From Alphaproteobacteria bacterium (lineage in GTDB: Bacteria; Pseudomonadota; Alphaproteobacteria; UBA8366), in NCBI GenBank assembly GCA_029861675.1, contig JAOTYV010000200.1:1-8899 (forward strand): a stretch of DNA of 8,899 bases, read 5' to 3'. This document shows positions 1-5,800 of the stretch, one piece after another. A program made the translations under genes and the position numbers. Under the pieces are notes generated by a model. That model was not told the origin of the DNA and searched no databases. It saw nothing but the letters and a program-made list of their open reading frames with translations. The stretch's first letter is position 1; every line of letters starts with the position of its first letter.

Positions 1-1
1 G

Positions 2-1417
2 GCGCTCGATGCGGAAGGGCGGTTTCTGGCGATCCGGACGGAGAATATCGGCAATCTCGGCAGCCACGCCCTGTCGTTCGTGCCGATTGCCCGCGGTCCG
101 ACCGTAACCACCGGCCTCTACGATATCCCGGTTGCCGATGTCGTTACCAAGGGTGTGTGGACCAACACCACGCCGGTGACCTCCTACCGCGGCGCCGGGC
201 GGCCGGAAGCGACCTTCGTACTGGAGCGTTTGATCGATCTCGCCGCCGGTCAGACGGGGATCGACCGAATCGTGCTGCGCCGGCGCAACTTGATCCGCGA
301 CGACGCCTTTCCTTACACGAACGCGCTCGGCATCACCTACGACAGCGGCAAGTTCGAGCGCAGCATGGATATGGCGCTTGAAGCGTCCGATTGGGACGCG
401 TTCGGGACGCGCCGGGAATTCGCCGCCGGACAGGGCCGTCTGCTGGGCATCGGTCTCGCGAATTATGTCGAAACCGCAACCGGCTGGCCGCTCGAACGTG
501 CGGTCATGGAGGTGCTGCCCGAAGGCCGTGTCGACATGGTCGTCGGATCGCAGTCAAGCGGTCAGGGACACGAAACCACGTTCCGGCAGATCGGTTCGGA
601 ATTTCTCGGCGTGCCGTATGACTGTATCGATTTTCGCTACGGCGACACCGCATTCGTCAAGGACGGTTCCGGCTCGCACTCCGCACGGACGATGCGGGTG
701 GGCGGCCATTTGTTCAGTCAGACACGGGACGCGATCATCGCTCGCGGCACCGCGATCGCGGCGCATGTGCTGGAATGCGCCTTCGAAGATGTGCGGTTTG
801 CCGACGGGCGTTTCGCGGTTTCGGGCACCGACCGGTCGGTCGGTCTGTTCGAGGTGGCGGCGGCAGCGCGGGACGGGGGCGCCGGTCTGCCGCCGGATCT
901 CGTGGGACCACTGCGGGAGAGCGCGCGGATCGACGTGTCGATGCCGGCCTATCCCAATGGCTGCCACGTCGCCGAGGTGGAGATCGACCCGGATACCGGC
1001 GTTGTCATGTTGCGACGCTACACGGCCGTTGACGATGTGGGGAAAATCGTCAATCCGGCCATTGTCGAAGGCCAGGTGCATGGCGGGATCGTGCAGGGCG
1101 TAGGCCAGGCGCTGTGGGAGCGCGTTGCCTATGATCCGCAGAATGGCCAGCTGCTAACCGGTTCCTTCATGGATTACGTGATGCCGCGCGCCGCCGATTT
1201 CCCCATATTCGCCGTCGGTCACAACGAGGTGCCGACGGCCACCAATTTGATGGGGGCAAAGGGTGGCGGCGAGGGCGGCACCACTCCGGCGCCGGCAGCC
1301 GTGGTGAACGCCATTGTGGATGCGCTGTCGGCCCACGGGGTGAAACATCTGCAAATGCCGGTAACGACGGAAAAGATCTGGCGCGCTATGCGGGACGCCG
1401 AAATCGCGTCATCCTGA
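2..1417 (+). CDS. Xanthine dehydrogenase family molybdopterin-binding (large) subunit, 5'-truncated
   Basis: This is the C-terminal 471 residues of a molybdenum hydroxylase large subunit. The frame is open from base 2 with no start, and the coding pattern continues to the left edge, so the gene begins outside the window. Family members are about 750-800 residues, so roughly the last 60% is present. Visible marks are SYRGAGRPEA (182-211), at the place of the active-site loop that in CO dehydrogenase form II-type proteins reads AYRGAGR; GQGHETTF (560-583), a cofactor-contacting motif; GSHSARTMRVGG; the segment GGIVQGVGQALWE; and GGGEGG near the C-terminus. The Glu codon at 1271-1273 aligns with the catalytic base of the family. 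The protein should bind Mo-molybdopterin cytosine dinucleotide and hydroxylate an aldehyde or N-heterocycle, together with FAD and 2Fe-2S subunits that would lie upstream. The exact substrate cannot be read from the sequence. The true CO dehydrogenase loop (with Cys) is absent, so CO oxidation is not supported. Confidence 0.93.
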   Translation, partial: ALDAEGRFLAIRTENIGNLGSHALSFVPIARGPTVTTGLYDIPVADVVTKGVWTNTTPVTSYRGAGRPEATFVLERLIDLAAGQTGIDRIVLRRRNLIRDDAFPYTNALGITYDSGKFERSMDMALEASDWDAFGTRREFAAGQGRLLGIGLANYVETATGWPLERAVMEVLPEGRVDMVVGSQSSGQGHETTFRQIGSEFLGVPYDCIDFRYGDTAFVKDGSGSHSARTMRVGGHLFSQTRDAIIARGTAIAAHVLECAFEDVRFADGRFAVSGTDRSVGLFEVAAAARDGGAGLPPDLVGPLRESARIDVSMPAYPNGCHVAEVEIDPDTGVVMLRRYTAVDDVGKIVNPAIVEGQVHGGIVQGVGQALWERVAYDPQNGQLLTGSFMDYVMPRAADFPIFAVGHNEVPTATNLMGAKGGGEGGTTPAPAAVVNAIVDALSAHGVKHLQMPVTTEKIWRAMRDAEIASS

Positions 1418-1432
1418 ATCACGCCTGAGGGA

Positions 1433-2974
1433 TCAACCGTCGATGCGCTGGCGTTGCGGCCGCTTGGTGCGCAGCAGCAGAACCAGCGGCAGCGCACAGA
1501 GCGTGGCGATCGTCATGATTTCGAAATTGTGCAGATACGCGATGAACTCCGCCTGCAGCTCGATCATCCGGTCCAGGGTGACCATCCCTTGCACGCTGTC
1601 CATGTTCCAATTGTCCGGCAGGGCAAGATGGCGCAGCCGGTCGTTGTAGACGCTGACATTTTCGCTCAGCGCGGAGCGCGCGTTCTGGGTGCTGGTGACC
1701 AGTTGGGTGATCAGCAGGGAGACGCCGACGCTGGACGCGATGCGCCGGTTGGCGGTCATCACGCTGGCGGCGTCGGGCCGCAGCGACGGCGGCATGGTCT
1801 GAAAGGCGGCGGTCTCGGTCGGCGTCGACATGAAGCCGATGCCGAGGCCTTGCAGCAAAATGGCGAGGATGATCGGCGTCGTATCGGTGCCCGGGGTGAT
1901 GGTCGACAGCACCCAGGTCGAGACGGCGATGACCGCCACGCCCACCGCGATCAAGGGGCGCGGACTGAAGCGCATCAGCATGAAACCGGCGAGCAGCGAC
2001 GCCGCCATGGTGCCGATGCCGCGATAGATCAGCAGGAACCCCGTCTCGATCACGGGAAAGCCGAGATGGCGCTGAAGGATCGGCGGCAGCAGGGCCATGT
2101 AGCCGAAGAATATGAAGCTGATGAAAAAATCGAGCACCAGGCAGATCGAAAACTCGCGGTTCTTGAACACCCGCGGATTGAGATAGGGCTGCCGCGCCGT
2201 CGTGCAGTGGAGGGCAAAGACGTAAAACGCGCTTGCGGCGATCATGCAATAGATGACGATTTCTTCGGAATCGAACCAGTCGAGCTTTTGCCCTTGATCG
2301 AGCGTCAATTGCATCGACGCGATGGCAATGCTCAGGAAAACGAATCCAAAGAAATCGAACCGTTTCGGCTCTTCCGGAATATCTTTGGGAACGACCCGAA
2401 TGATCATGATCAGCGCTGCAATCCCAAGCGGAACGTTCATCAGGAACACCGCGCGCCAGTCCAGCAACTCGGTCAACAGGCCGCCGATGACCGGCCCGAT
2501 CACCACGGCGCTCATGCGGCCGGTCTGCAGCCACCCGAAGGCCGGTCCCTGGTGGCTCTTGGGGAAGGTGGCCAGCACGACCTGGAAAGTCAGGGGGTTT
2601 AGCCCGGCGCCGAAAAAGCCCTGAACAAACCGGAAGCCGACGAGTTCGGCCAGCGATTGGGATTGCGATGCCAGCAGCGAAGACACCACAAAACCGAGAA
2701 TGACGGCGATGAAGAGCCGCCGGCGTCCGACCTTCCGGCTGAGCCAGGCGTAGAGCGGCGTAAACATGGCGGACGCCACAAGATAGGCCGTGAGCACCCA
2801 GGAAATTTCGGTAATCGTCGCGGACAGCGCGCCCATCATGGTGGGCATGGCGACACTCGCGGCAAAGGTGTCGGTCGCCTGCATCGCGCCGGCGGGCATT
2901 ATGGCAAGCGCCACCAGCATCCGCTGGCGCGGCGGAAGCGGCGTTTCTTCCGCTGGTGAATCGGTGGCGCTCAT
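1433..2974 (-). CDS. MFS efflux transporter, DHA2 (EmrB/QacA) family, 14 TM
   Basis: A 513-residue inner-membrane drug/H+ antiporter of the 14-helix DHA2 family, at the family's normal length. Evidence in order: a charged N-terminus; TM1 with TDTFAASVAMPTM (about 34-46), matching the family's TM1 motif D; the loop 2-3 motif A YAWLSRKVGRRRLF (about 75-88); FVQGFFGAGLNP; motif C GPVIGGLL in TM5; the NVPLG signature after TM5; and LDQGQKLDWFDS, characteristic of EmrB-like proteins. A long loop with SENVSVYNDRLRHL lies near the C-terminus before the last helix, as in EmrB. The start at 2974 is the only good ATG before the conserved part, but no clear Shine-Dalgarno sequence precedes it. No EmrA-like membrane-fusion gene or TetR/MarR regulator is adjacent, so any partner must lie elsewhere. 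The gene is convergent with the molybdenum hydroxylase and divergent from the usp gene. Its substrate is unknown. Confidence 0.92.
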   Translation of the reverse strand: MSATDSPAEETPLPPRQRMLVALAIMPAGAMQATDTFAASVAMPTMMGALSATITEISWVLTAYLVASAMFTPLYAWLSRKVGRRRLFIAVILGFVVSSLLASQSQSLAELVGFRFVQGFFGAGLNPLTFQVVLATFPKSHQGPAFGWLQTGRMSAVVIGPVIGGLLTELLDWRAVFLMNVPLGIAALIMIIRVVPKDIPEEPKRFDFFGFVFLSIAIASMQLTLDQGQKLDWFDSEEIVIYCMIAASAFYVFALHCTTARQPYLNPRVFKNREFSICLVLDFFISFIFFGYMALLPPILQRHLGFPVIETGFLLIYRGIGTMAASLLAGFMLMRFSPRPLIAVGVAVIAVSTWVLSTITPGTDTTPIILAILLQGLGIGFMSTPTETAAFQTMPPSLRPDAASVMTANRRIASSVGVSLLITQLVTSTQNARSALSENVSVYNDRLRHLALPDNWNMDSVQGMVTLDRMIELQAEFIAYLHNFEIMTIATLCALPLVLLLRTKRPQRQRIDG

Positions 2975-3045
2975 GGGTGCACGGGTCGAACTGCCGGTTG
3001 GGTTGGAGTTCGCGGGCAGTGTAGACGCTTACTGCGGCTTGGTCT

Positions 3046-3072
3046 CTATCGCGCCGCGGGTTGGCGCGATGG
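3046..3072. promoter_or_regulatory. Inverted repeat between divergent MFS and usp genes
   Basis: Perfect 8-base arms ATCGCGCC (3048-3055) and GGCGCGAT (3063-3070) flank a 7-base spacer. A wobble and one more pair (3046-3047 with 3071-3072) extend the dyad. No T-run follows on either strand, so it is not a typical terminator. It lies 74 bases from the MFS start and 78 bases from the usp start, where an operator for either promoter would sit. A regulatory role is inferred. No regulator gene is nearby. Confidence 0.4.
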
Positions 3073-3138
3073 GTACCCTGTTTCATCATTCCGCAAGGCG
3101 AATTTTGTGGTACGCTTTTTACAAGGGAAAAGACTTTC

Positions 3139-3143
3139 GGAGG
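3139..3143 (+). promoter_or_regulatory. Ribosome binding site that fixes the usp start
   Basis: GGAGG is followed by a 6-base spacer and the ATG at 3150. The reading frame is open much further upstream (back to about 2790, antisense to the MFS gene), so this site, together with the family-typical N-terminus MSIRSVLVPF, decides the start. Confidence 0.85.
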
Positions 3144-3149
3144 CGTTCG

Positions 3150-4019
3150 ATGTCGATTCGCAGTGTTCTGGTTCCCTTTTTCACATCGCCCAAATCGGAT
3201 GATGCGCTTCGCGTTGCGGCGTCGATCGCAAAGCGGTTCGCCGCCCATGTCCACGTCGTGCACGGCGAGGTAACGGACCCTGAAATTTTCGTGCACCTCG
3301 AAGACCCGCTGATGACCACCTATCAGGAGGAGCTGGCGCAAACCCTGGAAAACAGGTCGCAAGACTATTTGCGGGAGGTCATGGGACAGTTTGACGCCGC
3401 GATGAAGGAATTGGATGTGCCGTTGGTCGATGCGGTCAATGCGGCCGCGTTGCCCGGCGTAACCTGGGAGACGTGTTCGGATCCGGAATGGGAGGTGATC
3501 GCCATGACCGGCGCGGTCTACGATTTGGTGGTGGTCGGCGGCCCGGCGGCGCACAACGAAATGGCTGTCGTCAATCTTTGCGCCGAGTCGGCGCTCTTTC
3601 GGTGCGGTCGGCCGTTGCTGTTGACGGTGCCGGACGCCCCCGTTTCGGTCGGCGCGCGGGTCTTGATCGGATGGAACCAAAGTGCGCAATCCGGCCGTGC
3701 CGTGACCGCGGCCATGCCATTCCTGCGATCGGCGGACGCCATTCGCGTGGTTGCGATCGAAACGGGTTCGAAAAAGGGGCCCTCGCCGGAGGCTCTGGCT
3801 CAAAACCTCGGACTTCACGGAGTGCAGGCGGAAATCAAGAAGCTGACCCCGGATTACCGTGACGTTGGCGAAGCCATCTTGGACGAAGCAAAGGAATTTG
3901 ATGCCGATCTGGTGGTCATGGGTGCGTATTCCCACAGCCGTCTGCGCGAATTGATCTTCGGCGGTGTGACCGGACATATCCTCACCAACGCGGATCGGCC
4001 GATCCTGATGGTTCATTGA
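3150..4019 (+). CDS. Universal stress protein, tandem UspA domains
   Basis: A 289-residue cytoplasmic protein with two Usp folds. The first runs from SVLVPFFTSPKSDDALRVA (about 5-23) to GRPLLLTVPD (about 153-162). The second runs from ARVLIGWNQSAQSGRAV (about 169-185) to the end, RPILMVH. The second domain carries the C-terminal signature MGAYSHSRLRELIFGG (257-272). In ATP-binding Usps the motif is G-2x-G-9x-G-(S/T). Here it reads G258-2x-S261-9x-G271-G272, so two positions differ. The first domain has only VVVGGPAAHNE at the equivalent place and lacks the motif. This alphaproteobacterial-style tandem Usp probably acts in general stress or growth arrest; ATP binding is uncertain. It is preceded by a strong ribosome site and followed after 25 bases by a zinc-ribbon gene, probably in the same transcript. 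A candidate operator dyad lies at 3046-3072. Confidence 0.93.
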   Translation: MSIRSVLVPFFTSPKSDDALRVAASIAKRFAAHVHVVHGEVTDPEIFVHLEDPLMTTYQEELAQTLENRSQDYLREVMGQFDAAMKELDVPLVDAVNAAALPGVTWETCSDPEWEVIAMTGAVYDLVVVGGPAAHNEMAVVNLCAESALFRCGRPLLLTVPDAPVSVGARVLIGWNQSAQSGRAVTAAMPFLRSADAIRVVAIETGSKKGPSPEALAQNLGLHGVQAEIKKLTPDYRDVGEAILDEAKEFDADLVVMGAYSHSRLRELIFGGVTGHILTNADRPILMVH

Positions 4020-4044
4020 ATATCGTATGATGAGGCGATGCGAA

Positions 4045-4248
4045 ATGATGGATAAAATCGAAATTACCTGTCCCGCCTGCGGGACTCGGAATCACCATTC
4101 CCCATACTGGCTCCAGCGCCATTCGGAAATTTCCTGCAAGGATTGCCGCACCGCTATCGACGTGGTGGCGAACAAGGCATGGGGTGAACTGAAGCGCCAA
4201 TACAATGCACAGCACAGTGACGGTCCGGTTCGGCGGCGCCTACCCTGA
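4045..4248 (+). CDS. Small zinc-ribbon protein (hypothetical)
   Basis: A 67-residue protein with two Cys pairs, CPAC (residues 9-12) and CKDC (31-34), spaced as in a zinc ribbon, followed by a basic, polar tail ending VRRRLP. I do not recognise a named family. The fold suggests a metal-stabilised nucleic-acid- or protein-binding module. The start is chosen at ATG 4045 because GAGG (4032-4035) lies 9 bases upstream; ATG 4048 and the earlier tandem ATGs at 4027/4030 are alternatives. It begins 25 bases after the usp stop, has no separate promoter that I can see, and is followed by two terminator hairpins, so it probably ends a usp operon. A role in the same stress response is inferred from that linkage only. 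Confidence 0.75.
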   Translation: MMDKIEITCPACGTRNHHSPYWLQRHSEISCKDCRTAIDVVANKAWGELKRQYNAQHSDGPVRRRLP

Positions 4249-4356
4249 GCATACCGGGAGCGGCGGGTCTCCCAACGCGGGCCATCGGTCGTGCAATGGA
4301 CGCATTCGTACGGTCGAACAGCGGCTAATCTCGAGTTGCGAGCATTGTGTCAACGG

Positions 4357-4390
4357 GAAGCCCCGCCGCGGCCTGCGCGTGCGGGGCTTC
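4357..4390 (+). terminator. Hairpin, probable terminator of the usp/zinc-ribbon unit
   Basis: A perfect 10-base-pair stem, GAAGCCCCGC (4357-4366) with GCGGGGCTTC (4381-4390). Four inner CG pairs (4367-4370 with 4376-4379) are set off by one bulged base. The T-tract is poor (TTCTAGGCATTCT), so it may pause or protect the 3' end rather than terminate alone. It starts 109 bases after the zinc-ribbon stop. Confidence 0.6.
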
Positions 4391-4407
4391 TAGGCATTCT
4401 CGCCTTT

Positions 4408-4433
4408 GGTCCGGCATATCGCCGGCCGTTTTT
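4408..4433 (+). terminator. Second Rho-independent terminator, tandem to the first
   Basis: Stem GG-t-CCGGC (4408-4415, one bulged T) pairs with GCCGGCC (4421-4427) around loop ATATC, followed by G and five T (4429-4433). The GC-rich stem plus T-run is the classical form. It lies 18 bases after the first hairpin, so the two could act in series on the usp transcript. Confidence 0.6.
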
Positions 4434-4750
4434 GCGATTCTCCGAAGCGTTGATATTCAACACCCCGCGATCGCTGCGTAACACGAATTCTATGTTGGCG
4501 GCTTGGGCAATTTCGACCGAAGATCGGCCGGCCTGCTATCCAAACCGTGCCCCCGCATATCCGCGAGGGCTGCACATCTTGTCAGGTGGATCCATGCCTC
4601 CCTCCAGTGTGGTTTTCGCGGTGACGGTTTCAGTGTACCGGAGGCGGGCTATGCTTTCCGTCTCCTGCGAACGGCGAACCCTTAACCGGGCATCCCGACC
4701 GGTTCGCCTGGGACCGTCGTAAATAGTGTGACTCTCCGAACCGACCTTCG
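4434..4750. other. Intergenic stretch without a recognisable gene
   Basis: Between the tandem terminators and the stop of the hydrolase gene I find no credible coding region on either strand. The open frames crossing it are short, lack ribosome sites, give low-complexity Arg/Ser/Pro-rich translations, and one runs through the terminator stems. No tRNA-like fold or transposon remnant is visible. The only structure noted is the inverted repeat at 4673-4708. Confidence 0.6.
4673..4708. repeat. Inverted repeat downstream of the hydrolase gene
   Basis: GGCGAACC (4673-4680) and GGTTCGCC (4701-4708) are perfect 8-base arms. A small inner stem CGGG/CCCG (4687-4690, 4694-4697) sits in the 20-base spacer. 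It lies 43 bases past the stop of the leftward hydrolase gene, so it could end or protect that transcript. No T-run follows on the - strand, so termination would have to be Rho-dependent or the structure only stabilising. Confidence 0.35.
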
Positions 4751-5545
4751 TCAAGACGATAAATGCTTCTGAAGGAACGGCAGAAGCACCGAGCTGATCG
4801 CCGACGGCTTCTCGGCGAGTCCCATATGTTTCAGGTCCGGCACGATTGCGACTCGGGCGCCCGAAATCAGCGCGCCCATTTTCCGCGCCATCGCCGGCGA
4901 ATTGCCATGATCTTCGGCGCAGGCGAGCACCAGTGTCGGGCAGCGGATCGCGGCGATGGCGTGCGTCAGGTCGGCATCGCCTTCGGCAAGTACGCGATAG
5001 ATTGCCGCGTAGGCCGCCGGGTCGTTGGCCGCCATCCAGCGGCGAACCCGGTCGAGCACATCGGGCCGGCGCGCGGCGAATTCCGTGGTGAACCAGCGTT
5101 CCAGCGCCGCATCGATCGTCGATGCCGGACCATGGCGCTCGGCGCGTTGCAGGCGCTCGCGCATCGCGGCGCGCTCGGACTCGGTGCGGTCATGCGGCGA
5201 ATTGAGGATGGCGAGGGCCTTGACGCGATCCGGATCGGCCACGGCGAATGCGCGGACGATCATGCCGCCGAGCGAAAACCCGACCAGCCCGCAGGGCGGC
5301 AATTCGAGCGCGCCGATCAGCCGGTCGAGCTGATCGACGAATTGCCTCATTTGATACGGCCCGGCCGGCCGGTCGCTTTCGCCATGGCCGAGCAGGTCGT
5401 ACCGGATCACGGTGAAGTGGTCCGTGAGCCGCGCAAGCTGCCACTCCCACATATGCCGGTTCAGTCCCATGCCGTGCACCAGAATCACCGGCGGGCCCGC
5501 GCCATCCACGGCGAGTGCGGTATCGTTTAATTTCTCGGGCGGCAA
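4751..5545 (-). CDS. Alpha/beta fold hydrolase (PcaD-like length and motifs)
   Basis: A 264-residue single-domain cytoplasmic hydrolase. The catalytic triad is readable: nucleophile Ser91 in GFSLGG, acid Asp212 in ACAEDHG and His240 in DLKHMG. The oxyanion-hole motif HGMG (24-27) and the family's YDLLGHGESDRP (49-60) are present. A helical cap spans about 120-190. Length and layout resemble 3-oxoadipate enol-lactonase and related ester, lactone or C-C hydrolases, but the substrate cannot be assigned. The start is TTG at 5543-5545, supported by GGAG 7 bases upstream; no ATG fits the conserved N-terminus. The gene is divergent from the Tct operon across 255 bases that contain several dyads, so the two may share control. 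The enzyme may process a compound brought in by that transporter (inference). Confidence 0.9.
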   Translation of the reverse strand: MPPEKLNDTALAVDGAGPPVILVHGMGLNRHMWEWQLARLTDHFTVIRYDLLGHGESDRPAGPYQMRQFVDQLDRLIGALELPPCGLVGFSLGGMIVRAFAVADPDRVKALAILNSPHDRTESERAAMRERLQRAERHGPASTIDAALERWFTTEFAARRPDVLDRVRRWMAANDPAAYAAIYRVLAEGDADLTHAIAAIRCPTLVLACAEDHGNSPAMARKMGALISGARVAIVPDLKHMGLAEKPSAISSVLLPFLQKHLSS

Positions 5546-5552
5546 TGCGGGG

Positions 5553-5556
5553 CTCC
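5553..5556 (-). promoter_or_regulatory. Ribosome binding site for the TTG start of the hydrolase
   Basis: On the - strand GGAG (CTCC on +) is followed by a 7-base spacer and then TTG at 5545-5543. The spacing is ideal and it is the main reason for accepting the non-ATG start. Confidence 0.65.
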
Positions 5557-5568
5557 GGCTCTGTTGTT

Positions 5569-5607
5569 CACAATCGCCGGCAACTCTAACCTGCCGGCGC
5601 TATTGTG
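5569..5607. promoter_or_regulatory. Long dyad/hairpin in the hydrolase leader
   Basis: Left arm CACAATCGCCGGCA (5569-5582) is matched by TGCCGGCG (5592-5599) and ATTGTG (5602-5607). All 14 bases pair, with a 2-base bulge (CT, 5600-5601) and a 9-base loop. On the - strand it ends 23 bases before the TTG start, just upstream of the ribosome site. No T-run follows on either strand, so it is not a standard terminator. An RNA leader hairpin fits better than a protein operator because the bulge breaks symmetry, but an operator is not excluded. Confidence 0.5.
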
Positions 5608-5654
5608 CGGTAGGACGAATGGGAGGTCTCGCAATTGGCGGTAAAATTGAAAGA

Positions 5655-5672
5655 ATTTGCATCCCGGCAAAT
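5655..5672. promoter_or_regulatory. Dyad ATTTGC-N6-GCAAAT upstream of tctC
   Basis: Perfect 6-base arms (5655-5660 and 5667-5672) flank ATCCCG. The site contains a T-N11-A arrangement, as seen in LysR-type regulator sites. It lies just after TTGAAA (5647-5652), a possible -35 box; the matching -10 would be a weak AATCTT (5670-5675). The position, 128 bases before the tctC start and between divergent genes, suits an operator, but no LysR gene is in the window. Confidence 0.35.
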
Positions 5673-5753
5673 CTTTTGGATACTGTCGGCAATAACGCAG
5701 GCAGCATGAACGGCGCTTCGAATGAAGGCGGTAAGGTCGTTCGCGGCCAACCA

Positions 5754-5765
5754 TGCAGGCCTGCA
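5754..5765. repeat. Perfect 12-base palindrome upstream of tctC
   Basis: TGCAGGCCTGCA reads the same on both strands and lies 35 bases before the tctC start. With the palindrome at 5769-5778 it forms a pair of symmetric sites directly ahead of the ribosome site. A role as operator is possible but unproven. Confidence 0.35.
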
Positions 5766-5768
5766 GAT

Positions 5769-5778
5769 AACACGTGTT
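5769..5778. repeat. Perfect 10-base palindrome with CACGTG core
   Basis: AACACGTGTT is fully symmetric and sits 9 bases before the tctC ribosome site (GGGAG, 5788-5792), 3 bases from the preceding palindrome. A protein bound here would block transcription or leader formation of tctC. This is a candidate only. Confidence 0.35.
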
Positions 5779-5800
5779 CTCGAAACAGGGAGAAAACATC

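Noticed and set aside
1454..2602. A 382-codon + strand open frame antisense to the MFS gene
   Set aside because: The translation is Arg/Gly/His/Asp-rich low complexity with no ribosome site. The opposite strand encodes a clear 14-helix transporter.
3061..3116. Candidate sigma-70 promoters for the usp gene (for example TTGGCG with CATCAT, or the TGGTACGCT stretch)
   Set aside because: Matches to the consensus are only 3-4 of 6 per box and several alternatives are equal, so no promoter is called.
1419..4016. An 865-codon open frame on the - strand covering the usp gene and the MFS gene in another frame
   Set aside because: It is antisense to the usp gene and out of frame with the MFS gene. 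Its translation is Arg/His/Ala-rich with no family signature, while both overlapped frames give clear families. GC-rich codon bias explains the open frame.
4291..4722. A 143-codon + strand open frame in the intergenic gap
   Set aside because: It runs through both terminator stems, lacks a ribosome site and has a composition unlike the neighbouring genes. No domain is recognisable.
4536..4754. A 72-codon - strand open frame overlapping the hydrolase stop
   Set aside because: The TTG start overlapping the stop looked like translational coupling, but the product is Arg/Thr-rich without motifs and no homologue comes to mind.
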